Below are positions 1 to 9,967 of a stretch of DNA of 64,000 nt, piece by piece. A program made the translations under genes and the position numbers. The notes under the pieces are model-generated. The model was not told the origin of the DNA. It worked only from the letters and a program-made list of their open reading frames with translations, and made no database searches. Location: NCBI GenBank assembly GCA_018136815.1, contig CM030938.1:4793724-4857723 (forward strand), in the 5' to 3' direction. Source of the stretch: Isochrysis galbana (lineage: Eukaryota > Haptophyta > Isochrysidales > Isochrysidaceae). Each line of letters starts with the position of its first letter. Within the stretch, counting starts at the first letter, position 1.

Positions 1-58
1 AAGTAGAGGGTCCACGGCCGCGTGTGCGGTGAGACTATTAAAAGGTTTTTTTTTTTTA
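1..58 (+). mobile_element. RP-A retroposon, 3' end
   Basis: The first 47 bases repeat at 59690-59735 on the same strand and, reverse-complemented, at 24100-24146. They contain the hairpin CCGC-GTGT-GCGG (18-29) followed by GACTATTAAAAGG and a T run (46-57). In copies flanked by target-site duplications this is the 3' end of a LINE-like retroposon, so the body lies to the left of the window. Confidence 0.6.
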
Positions 59-85
59 GTCGACAAGCGCGAACTCAAGGGGACC

Positions 86-254
86 CCCAGCCCTAGGCCC
101 CTGGCCTTTTACTAGTAATCTAATAATCCAGAGTAGTTCATGGACGGCCGGAGGGGGAAGAACTCCAACTAACTAACAACTAACCCAGCCCTAGGCCCCT
201 GGCCTTTTACTAATAATCTAATCATCCAGAGTAAAGTAGGTCATGGACGGCCGG
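86..254. repeat. Two-copy direct repeat, about 98-bp period
   Basis: A block beginning CCCAGCCCTAGGCCCCTGG and ending in CATGGACGGCCGG occurs at 86-151 and again at 184-254 with small indels (for example GTAG against GTAAAGTAG). The second copy is followed by a further ACGGCCGG duplication. No coding potential is seen. Confidence 0.7.
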
Positions 255-279
255 ACGGCCGGCGGTTCATTTCTTCGAG

Positions 280-773
280 AGGGGGGGGGAGAGGGCATGA
301 TGGGGGAGAGGATGGGGGAGAGGGAACGTCAATAAGGAAAGTGGAAAGAGAGATGTGGGGGGCATGCAGGACTCCTGGAGGGCCGAGGGGCGGGAGAGAG
401 GAGATGGGATGATGGGAGGAGAGAGGGGAGCTGTGTCTGTAAGAGAACCAGAGGAGGAGGAGAGCAGGAGAGAGAGAAAAACTAGGAACGAAACGAGGAG
501 AGGAGAGAGAGGGGGAGGGCAGTCGTAGAGAGGAGAATGAAAAGAGAGAAGTGAGGGGATGAGAGGGGCCGGAGAGGGAAGAGAAGTGAGGGACGAGAAG
601 AGAGATTTAAGAAGGAAGAGAGGAAGAAGAGAGAGTGCAAGGCGGGAAGAGGCAACCAGATTAGACACCGAGAGGGAAGAGATGAAAAGACAGAGAAAAC
701 AGAGAGGAAGATGGAGAGGGAGATGAAGCGAGAGGCGAGAGAGAAGAGAGAATAGAGAAGAGAGAGAGAGAGA
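280..773 (+). promoter_or_regulatory. Purine-rich upstream tract of the GH31 gene
   Basis: About 490 bases of almost uninterrupted A/G on the plus strand end two bases before the alpha-glucosidase ATG. The antisense ORF here is a low-complexity Ser/Leu/Pro shadow. Long strand-asymmetric purine/pyrimidine tracts sit in front of most genes in the window, so this probably covers the promoter and 5' leader. No TATA box or defined motif was seen. Confidence 0.4.
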
Positions 774-3700
774 GTGGGGATGGGTCTCGTGCCGACGACG
801 CGCTATGAGCTCCGTCAGTACTCCGCCGTCTCCACCGAGGGTTCGAGCGTCGTGAGCGGGAATTGTCGTTTTACGGTGCTCACCGACCGTCTCCTCCGAC
901 TCGAGTACCGTTCCGCTGCCCCATTCGAGCAGAGACCCACTCTTTCAATCGTCCACCGCCGCCTTCCCCTTCCCCACTTCTCTTGGCACCCTTCCACCGG
1001 CCTCCTCTGCACCAGAGCCGTCTGCCTTCACTACAAGGGTGGGGAATTCACACCAGAGAGCCTGTGGGTAACTCCCGTCGACGAAGGGGGCGGATTCTCG
1101 GGATGGAGGTTTGGGCAGACCTCAGCGGATGACGAGGGCAACTTGAGAGGCACGCGGAGGACGCTCGACCGGAGAGACAATGGGACGCTGCGCTGCAGCG
1201 GCGCGCGCGGTGAGGGCGGCGATCCGTCCGATCATTGCGCGTGGGGTCTCATCTCGCGTACCGGATGGGCGCTCCTCAACGACACGGGGGCGCCGTGCCT
1301 CGACGGCGCGGACGACTGGTGGGCCGACGACGACGGCAAGATGCTCCGCAACCAGAACGTGCACGATCTGTACCTGTTTGCGCACGGCTCCGACTATGCG
1401 GCGGCCCTGCGCGACCTGACGACCGTGGGTGGCGCCATACCGATGCCGCTGCGCAGCCAGCTCGGTGTGATGTTCTCCCGCTGGTTCGACTACGACGAGG
1501 AGGGCGTCGTGGCGCTCGTGGGGGAGTTTGAGCAGCGCTCACTGCCTCTTGACGCTGTGATTCTCGACATGAACTGGCACAAGAAGCCCGGGTGGACAGG
1601 GTACAGCTGGGATCGCAACCTCTTTCCCAACCCCGCGGCGCTCACGGCATGGCTTCGGGCGAAGGGGCTCGTCGTGGGCGCCAATCTGCACGACGCCCAA
1701 GGAGTCTTGCCTGAGGAGGACACCTACAACGAGGTGGCTAGGATCATGGGCGTCCCACCTGGCGCGCCCGTCAGCTTGTCGTTGACAAATCGCACGTGAG
1801 CGCACCCAGCAACCTTCCAAGCACTATAGTGGGCGCGCTGAGCGTGACCGATGCCCTTCCTGAACCCCCCCCCCCCCCCCCCCCCGCTCCCCCCTCCCCG
1901 GCTAAAGGTATCTGTTCGCACTCGAGGATGTCACGCTAGCCGCCGTGGAGAAGACAGGGGTCGACTTTTGGTGGATCGACTGGCAGCAGGTGAGGCCTCC
2001 CGCCGCCCAGTGCGCCAGTGCATGGCCACGAGAGGACGCACGTCTAGCTGACGTGAGGCTCTGCCATCTCTACACGCGGCGCCACCCTCTCAGCGCACAG
2101 GGTATGAAGCTTGGGCTGAGCGCCGCCACATCTGATCTGGCTGTCGCAGGGTGAGGACGCTGCGGGCACGGGACAAGATGGCCTGCCTGACGGAAAAATG
2201 AATCCAACCATCTGGACTGCGAAAGCTCGTGCCACCGATCCCAAACGGCGGCATGTGACTGGCGAAGAAAAGCGCCGGCGACAAATGGCCACCCGTGTAT
2301 GCACACCGGTAGAGAGTGCTGCTAACCAACCTCAGGGCAACGCAGCTATCCATCTGGCGAGCTCAGCACGCCGGAGGCTATCAGCCGCATGCGAAACCGC
2401 TTTGATGAGCGAGCTGCTAGCCCCTGAAGGCGCGGCCCTTCGGCGTGGCGCCACGATGTCGCGGTGGGGAGGTCTGGGTCAACACAGATACCAGATCGGC
2501 TTCAGCGGCGACGTCGCGTCGCTCACGTGGTCAAATTTGGCGTATCAAGTGAGACGCCACTTGGTGCCCTTGCCGTCATGGCCACGCGACTTCTGTCACT
2601 GCCCATCTCGAGCGCACCGGACCATGCCACAAACTCAAAATGAAGAGCAGGCGTGGAGCTCTGCGCAGGCTGAGCCTTTCAGCATAGAAAGCACGACCGC
2701 TCATGCTTTGACCCACCCATTCGGCGTAGGCCTATTTCAGCGCGACTGCTGCTAATGTTGGATTCGGCTTTTGGTCACATGATATCGTTGGGCCTGAGGA
2801 TGACCCGGAGATGCATGTCCGGTGAGAGTCGTCGCTCTCTTTCCCGCGCCATCACTCGCGCCCTGTTGAATACATTGTCTTGTGCCACGCGGCAGTCAAG
2901 AGCCGATCGACTGCCTTGCGTCCTAGATGTGGATCCGCACGTCCAATCCCCGTCACGACCGCAAATGGAGCCTTCAGCGAGGCTTCTTATCTATGGGCTG
3001 GTAACGCAGCGCACTAACAGCCCCACCCGCCCTGCCCTGGCCCGTGCAGATGGCTGCAGCTTGGTGCATTTTCGCCGGTGTTCCGCATGCACGACCGCGG
3101 CCTTTCCGCCGGAGATTGTGCTGGATGGCCGACGGAAGCGCAAGGCCCCTCAGTCGAGTCGTCCATGGGGAGGAGTGAGAAAGGCTCTCCCGACGCATCT
3201 GCTCACCGCCGCGCTAAGGCCTCCCCGTCTGCCGACTCAGCCGGCTTGCATGGGGCGCGGCGAGCTGAAGATGCTTCGCCTCAAGAGGCTCGGACCGTCA
3301 CTTCTCGGTCCGCTTGCGCCGTTGTCGAGCCGTGGAAGCTCAGTGGCGAATACTACAAGGCCGCATCGGATTGCCTCCGCTCGCGTGCAGCCCTCTTGCC
3401 ATACCTATATACCGTCGCACGCGAGGCACACGACACCGGCCTCGGCATGGCACGGCCGATGTATTACTATTATGGCGACCGGCCGGAGGCCTACCCGCGC
3501 AACCCCGACGAAAACTTAGGCCAGGAGCCGGGTTCGCGGCAGTACTTCCTTGGCCGAGAGCTGCTTGTGGCGCCTGTGACGAGCCCTGCCGAGTGCGTGC
3601 CAGCCGCGACCGAGGAAGGCCTCCTGGCTGACGACACAAATATCACGCGCGGCAAATCCGAATCCGTAGACGGTGACGCCACTGGATGGGCTCCGCCGTT

Positions 3701-4934
3701 GCGGCAGCCGCATAGTCGTCATGCGCCGTGCGGCCTCTCTCGCCAAGACGTGTGGATACCTCCGGGTGAGTGGCTGGAGACCGCGTCCGGTCTCGTCTTG
3801 CACGGACCAGCAACGGTGGTACGCGATGTGCACCTCCGGGACGTGCCCGTGTACGTTCGTGGAGGCGCCGTGGTGCCGCTTGCGCTGGCTATCGATGGGG
3901 CGAACTGGATCGGCAAAGCGTCGCGCTTGCCCGAGGGCGTCGAATGGAGAGTCTATATGCGGAATAGCACAGACGAGTCGTCGGGGGGTCCGTTTTGGCT
4001 TTACGAGGATGACGGAAACACGACGGCATACCTCGGGCCCGAAGGCCAAGTCTGGACTAAGCTTGAGTATCGCCTCTCGCGCACTTCGTCCGCCGGGCCC
4101 AAGCAGCCTCCACGCGCCGAGAAGAGGACGCGCGGGCGGCTACGTACTGTGATGGAGATCACCATATCGACGAACAGCACTCCGACGGCGCAAACCATAC
4201 TGCCGCAAACGAGGACGCATTCTTTGCGCATGGTAAACGCGCTGCCCCCCGATGAGGTGACCGTCGTCGCCGGCCACGACGATCTTAGCATGAGCGAAAG
4301 CGGACGCGGCCATTTTGCTACCGGACTTGTGCGCCTACTTCCGTTCCGAGGCAATGCTGCCCGCCCCGGGTGCGGCTGCTGGTCATTTGACGGCGATGAC
4401 GTCTCGGTCGTCATCCACTTGCCCTCGGTCGGCGCCCTGGCAAATGCGGCACCCGCGGAGCCAAATGCCCACCAGCACGCTAGTGGCGCGCCGAGGGACG
4501 CATCGCCCTCAGTGTACCGTGTGCGCATCGTGATGAGCGACTCACTAGGTGGCCTCTCGGAACCGGGCCCGTCCGCTTCGCTGCCGTTGATTGGGCTGAA
4601 GGGTCTCATTGCAGCAGCAAGGCGCGCCAAGCAGTTGCTCGATGACGCGCGCATTGCGCCGGGCGCGCAGGTGCCGGACCCGGACGGGGCGCCGCTCACG
4701 CATAACGCCGGCCTTGGGCGCATGCTCGTAAGGTTGGCCGCCGAGGGGCCGCCCTTCCTCCGGTTTCACTCGGCCGTGACGAATGCCACACAGGCGCACG
4801 TCACCGCGGAGGCACAGATGCTTCGCTTGGAGAAGCAGTACCGCACTCAGCGGCCTGACCGCGCGGCTCGGGCCAGATTTGCGTATAGTATGTTGCGCGC
4901 GGCGTCTGCGCCTAACCAAAGGGTAAGCATCTGA
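774..4934 (+). CDS. Glycoside hydrolase family 31 alpha-glucosidase
   Basis: Predicted exo-alpha-glucosidase of GH31. My exons are 774-1795, 1908-1989, 2150-2548, 2730-2821 and 3050-4934; they sum to 3480 nt, giving 1159 residues and a TGA stop, with all phases matching. The N-terminal beta-sandwich (about 1-110) has RFTVLTDRLLRLEY. The (beta/alpha)8 barrel carries LHDAQGV, then GVDFWWIDWQQ, where Asp365 is the expected nucleophile, and HRYQIGFSGDV, where Asp489 is the expected acid/base. Further family motifs are GFWSHDIVGPE, SPVFRMHDRGLSAGDC, RPMYY, QYFLGRELLVAPV and VWIPPGEWLE. No signal peptide is visible, so it may be cytosolic. It is longer than the usual 700-950 residues because of a C-terminal extension and two low-complexity insertions, about 80 residues before RWGGLG and about 70 after the SAGDC motif. 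An unrecognised small intron in either insertion is possible. Substrate is not determined. Confidence 0.9.
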
Positions 4935-4993
4935 TGCGGCATGAGAGGCAGTTCGCTTTGGCTGGGTTATTAGAGGTGTAACGTGTAACTTGA

Positions 4994-6010
4994 ATGAAAA
5001 CTATTGTTATAGTTTCAGCGATGGAGCGCGCGCCGACCGCTCCCAGTCCCCCGCCGCCACGACGCCCCACAGGGGCCGCCCCAAGCCGCCGGAGCCGAAG
5101 CGCTCACAGGCCGCTGCACCGCCGACCACGACGTCGACATGGCCCCGCCGCCCTCACCTCCCATGCAGACACAGAAGCAAGGAACGGGTAGGGGCCTGTG
5201 CCCTGCAGAACAACAACCCCTGGGCCAGCGACTCACGACTCAGGCCACCACCGCTGCCGACCAGCCACCCTCTCAAGGACTCCCGCCATGGGGTGTGGCA
5301 GCTCTGCTGCCACCTACTACCCCCATGGAGGCAACTCCTGTTCGCACGCTCAAACACCCCAAAGTTGCTCGGAAAGTTGCCGGCAACTCTTGTCAGGCCC
5401 TAATGCACCTTGAGCCGGAATTCCTGGCCAAGAGCTCATCAGGCCCATGCCCATGGGAAATCCTAGTCTCGGCGGACTACGCACACCAATACAAATCCAA
5501 ATTCAAGGACCAAGGCGACTTCGCGATTCATGGGGTGAATTACCCCATGATCGTCAAATTTCAAACCTTCGACGACAAGGCCCGCGAGCTCCCCCAAGCG
5601 TCGTCAAAAGCGCTAGCAAGCGCATTCAAGGACGTGTCGGCGCACCTCGTAGAGTGCGCAACTTCAAATTCGAGATGAAGGACGCCATCACCATAACCTC
5701 GCTGGCTAAGGCGCTCGAAAGTCAAGGTTTCATCTTTCTACAAGGCAATCAAGAGCGCACTAAAGTGCTAACCAAGGAGGGAGTGATCGTAACTCAAGGC
5801 AAAAAGAGGTCTACCACCTGTACGTCGCACCAAGGGCGGGCAACTTCGCATCATTCGACTTTCCACGCAAGATCCTCTTAAATGTCAACAACAACCCCTA
5901 CCCGCTCGATAACGCGGTGCGAGATTGCAAAGATCTCGGCGGAGACATTAAAAATATGAGCATCCACGCCGGCCCGAAGGGATGCAAAGGCTACCATAAA
6001 AACTATGCGC
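4994..6010 (+). mobile_element. RP-A retroposon, 5' part with a broken ORF1-like frame
   Basis: The 5' end, AACTATTGTTATAGTTTCAG followed by ATGGAGCG, matches copies at 15010 (minus strand) and 58665 (plus strand). The first peptide, beginning MERAPTAPS, is Pro/Ala-rich. Downstream, three frames in succession read like one degraded protein: residues around HQYKSKFKDQGDF (5139-5678), then FEMKDAITITSLAKALESQG, then VYHLYVAPRAGNFASFDFP up to about 6005. This suggests an ORF1/gag-like nucleic-acid-binding protein with at least two frameshifts. No reverse transcriptase is present in this copy. The right boundary is approximate. Confidence 0.55.
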
Positions 6011-7300
6011 TCGCCTTCTCGCCTCCATGCAGCGCAGTTCCACCGCGCTCAGCCCTGGAGAGGCGGCGGACATCGGCGGCGGAACGTTGGCGAAGGGGGC
6101 AAATGAGTGGACGGGCACCCTGCGGGCATCTGGGAGGCTTCCATCCCGGGAGGAGAGGGGCGACTGGGGTACGACCGAGGCGATTGGCTTGTAGCCGGCG
6201 CGCTCGGTATAGGGCTCGTATCCACCCTCTGAGTCGGAGGGTGGGGGTGGGGCACCGCCCTCGTCTTCAGGCGGGGGTGGGTAGTGCGGCAAAGCCAAAG
6301 CGGGCAAGGTTTCAGTGGAAGCGGGCATTGGCCCGCTCCTCACTGCACCGGAGGGCGACGGGGGCGAGGATGGAGGCGCGGCGCCGAACTCGGAAGGGTC
6401 TGGGGGAGCGGTGGCTGCGGCCTCGGCGTGCGAGTGGGCGAAGGGTTCGGCGTCGGTGGGAAGCAGAGCGGGTAGCGGTAGCGGGCCCGACTCTGTGGAT
6501 TTGGGGCTCTGGAGCTCCTGTGGCGGGTCCGGCGCGGGACGCGACGACTCAGATTCTTCACCTGACGGATTGACGGATTGGAGGTTATGGATGGAACAGG
6601 AGGGACCGAACAGGGCGGAAGGTAGGCGGCGGCAGGCACGGTATTTTGGCCATTGGCGGGCGGGACGGGCAGGCCATCTTCCATGGTTGGGAGATGGATA
6701 GCGGGCAGTGGCGAGGACGAGCGCGAAGACGGAGCGGACATAGCGGACAGCGAGGGTGAGTGGGTGAGTGAGTGGATTTGGTTGGTGTTGTAAGATTGCT
6801 GGTTACGACTGAGCGAGAGCGAGAGCGAAAACGAGGGAGCGAGGAGTGACTGGGACGAGGGACGGGGGCGACAGAGGCCGACAGGGTACCAATCCGACGA
6901 GTCCGACAACAATCCGAGACACGCACACTTGACTTTCACCCAACATTCCTCCACACTAACGTATCTTTCTCCACTTGGGCGGGGTAAACACAGAAGGAAG
7001 GAAACAAGGAATAGAAAGCCGACAAGAGAGCGATGATGCGACGGAAGAGCCGACGGCGAACGGCGGTTACCGCGAACGAATAGATAGAAAGTAAGGAGGG
7101 AATCTACGAGCGTAAACCGGAAGGGGAGAGAGGGTAGGCTTCGCGCGGGGGAAAGGTCCGCAACGACGAACACCTACGACGAGAGCGAGAACGAGCGCGG
7201 GGGAACGACAGCAAGGAGGGACCAAGGGCAGAGCAAGGCCCAAGGTGCAAAGGAGCGAAACAGGAGCGAGACAGGCCACAAAGGGGCGCAACGGCAAGGA
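6011..7300 (-). other. Proline/serine-rich region of unclear nature
   Basis: Minus-strand frames give Pro/Ser/Arg-rich peptides, for example one starting MSAPSSRSSSP at 6741 and another ending near 5948. They are interrupted and match no family I know. The stretch encoding MSAPSSRS resembles the start of the small minus-strand ORF at 57739 (MSAPSSSRSP), at both peptide and nucleotide level, so this could be another element's gag-like N-terminus. No convincing splice structure was found. Confidence 0.25.
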
Positions 7301-8040
7301 GCGAGGGGCGAGTTACGAGTGCAGAGTTCTACAAGTCACGAGTGAAACCCCGCGGCAACAAGAACGACTGGGCTCGAAGACGCCTAAGGTCGGAAGTCGA
7401 TCGCGGATGCGACAGTGCTCGGCCAGCATGGGAGGCGCCTGCCCTACAGTGGCGTCCACGTCGCAGCGGTCGTCGTCGCGCAGGTCACTTTCCTCGTGAG
7501 TCTGCGAGCGCATGAGCGGAGGCGCAGAGGCGAGAATGAGTACGGTAGAGCAGCGGCGCACATGAGGGCGTAGGGAGGGGGGCAGCTATCAGCTATGACA
7601 TACCTAAGAGTCTTGTTGACGGCGAGGGCGCAACAAAACGTACTTCCCATCTAGGGTCGCTCCTCCTCTTCTCGGCCGCCTTGGTCACCGCGATGGTGCC
7701 AGGGCAACACTCAGCCCATGCCAGATGCCAGAAGGCAGGGCGTGAGGGTGACTGACGCCCCCCCCCCCCCCCCCCCCCTCCCCCCCACCCCGGCTGGAGG
7801 GAAGTTCGTGCCCGGGGAGGGGGGGGGGGGGGGGGGGGGCGCAGAGCGTTCCCGTGGACCCCTATTGTAACATTCGGTTGAGGCGAGCTAGTTCGACGTC
7901 CGATCGGTCAGTGGGACAGGAGCAGGAGCCGCACGCATAACTTAGCACCACCCCTTCCCCCGCTCCCCTCGCGGAACCCCCCTCCGCTTGGACGGAAACT
8001 TCCGGCCAATAGGAGGAGAAGTCGCTACACGCGCCAGATG
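7301..8040. other. Intergenic with C and G homopolymer runs
   Basis: No gene recognised. It contains a long C run at about 7757-7778 and a G run at about 7820-7839, about 40 bases apart, able to form a strong inverted structure. A copy of TTCCCATCTAGG near 7645 matches the terminal repeat of the small TIR element at 30145-30329 and may be a fragment of that family. Confidence 0.4.
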
Positions 8041-8440
8041 AAACGTCCGGAGCGTCGCTCCCCCCCCACCCCTTCACCCTCTCACAGACTCGGTGCTCCC
8101 CTTTCTTCTCTCCCTCTCTCCCCTTTGTCTCTCTCCCCTCTCCCTCCCTCTCTCTCTCCCTCTCCCTCCCCCTCCCCCCCCTCTCTCTCCCCCCCCCCCC
8201 CCTCCTCTCTCCCTCTCTCGTATACTTACCTTCCACTCTCATCTACTTCGGGTCGTTCCCTTCGCCTCCGAGAGTCGGCCTCGAGGGGGTGCGCCGGTGA
8301 TACGACGAGATCGGACGGCTCGTCACGAGATCGATCGACGAGATCGAGCGACGAGGTCGCCCGCCACGGATTGGGAGGGTGGGGGATGAGGCGAGCTCGC
8401 CCGACGGGTCCATCCTCGGCGCGGCCGCCGCGGAGAGCGT

Positions 8441-8481
<41 letters not shown>

Positions 8482-8536
8482 TGGGAGAGAGAGAGAGTGA
8501 GCGTGGGACGTTTCGGCAGGAGAGGGGGGGAGAGGG

Positions 8537-8569
<33 letters not shown>

Positions 8570-8786
8570 GAGAGAGGGAGAGAGAGAGAGAGAGAGGGAG
8601 AGGGAGAGGGAGAGGGAGAGGGGGAGAGAGAGGCCGGCGGAGAGGAGCGGGACCGCCCCCTTCCCCCTTTTTGCCATTCCCCCCCTCCCCTCCCCTCCCC
8701 TTCCGGTAGTGTGAAACCGTCACGCAGTCTGGAAGGGACGCGGAGGTTCGGGGCACGAGAGAGAGAGAGAGAGAGGAGGGAGAGAG

Positions 8787-8848
<62 letters not shown>

Positions 8849-9967
8849 GGGAAGAGAGAGGGCGAGAAAAGGGCAACACCCGAGGTGAGAGAGAGAGAGT
8901 CGGTGGTGGGCTGGTTCCCAAGGCGAAGAGAGACGGAGAGAAGTCTCTCTCTCACCCTCTCTCTCCTCTCCCTCGCTGTCTGTGGGGGGGGGTGGGGGGG
9001 GGGGGAGAGAGAGAGAGAGAGAGAGTTTCCACCCCCCATCCGCTACTTCCCGAGGGGTCCCGGGAGAGAGGGAGAGAGAGAGAGAAGAGTCTTCTCTTAT
9101 TCTACCGAAACAACTCGGGGGGGGTGCAGCTCTCCCACGGAGTTGCAGCTCCACGAGACCTCTCCCCCCTTTTCTTCCTTAAAGAAGAGCTTTTCTTCTG
9201 TTGCCGTGGGGGTTCCCCAAAGGGGTTCTCTCCCTTCCTCCCTCTCCTCCCCCCCTCCCTCTCTCTATCCTGTGTGTGTCCCCCCTCGGCCGCCGCCACC
9301 TCCCCCACCTCTCGCGCGAGCAACTCTCACCCAATCGCGGCTTCTTATTCTCCATCTTCTTCCCCGAAAGCCTCGTTCTCGCCGGTCCCGCTTCCCCCCT
9401 CGGAGGGCTCAGACCGGCAACTCTTCTGACGAACTCCTCCCCCCCCCCCGCCCTCCCCCCCCTCTCTCTCCCCTTTCTACTCCCCCTCTCTCCCCTTTTC
9501 TCTCTCCCCCTCTCCCTTCTTCTCTCTCTCCCTCCCCCCCCTCTCTCCCCCTCCCTCCCCGCCCCTCTCTCCCTCTCCCCCTCTCCCTTCTTCTCTCTCT
9601 TCCTCTCCCACTCTTCTCTCTCTCCCCGTCCCCCTCCCTCTCTCCCTCACCCCCCCCCCCCCTCTCTCTCTCTCTCTCTCCTCCCGAAACGTCCGCCGCC
9701 GTTGGCCTCGCTCTCTCTCTCTCTCTCCCTCGCCCCCCCCCCCGCCCCCCTCCTCTCATCATCCCGACACCCCACCACCCCCTTTCTCCCCCCAAGACAT
9801 TCACGTAAACCGAGAGATTCTTCACGTTCCCACCGACCCCCTCCTGAGCCCCGAGCGCGTCCCTCCCCCTCGCCCCTCCCTCCCTTCTTTCACCTCTCCA
9901 CCCATCTTTCTTTACGTTTCCCGACCTCCCCCCACCCCCAACCGTGCCCCCCCCTTCCCCCCCTCCC
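8041..9967. repeat. GA/CT microsatellite cluster upstream of the exchanger gene
   Basis: Alternating blocks of pyrimidine (8060-8220, 9230-9760) and purine (8440-8630, 8755-8870, 9000-9090) dinucleotide-type repeats. Apparent ORFs on both strands are low-complexity artefacts (Ser/Leu/Pro or Arg/Glu). The last 500 bases before the exchanger ATG are C/T-rich on the coding strand and probably include its promoter and leader. Confidence 0.7.

Noticed and set aside
4994-6010. Host gene encoding an RNA-binding protein
   Set aside because: The 5' end is shared with copies at 15010 and 58665, and the frame is broken twice, so it is an element fragment.
8038-9808. Arg/Glu and Ser/Leu/Pro ORFs upstream of the exchanger
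   Set aside because: Pure microsatellite translation, present on both strands at once.
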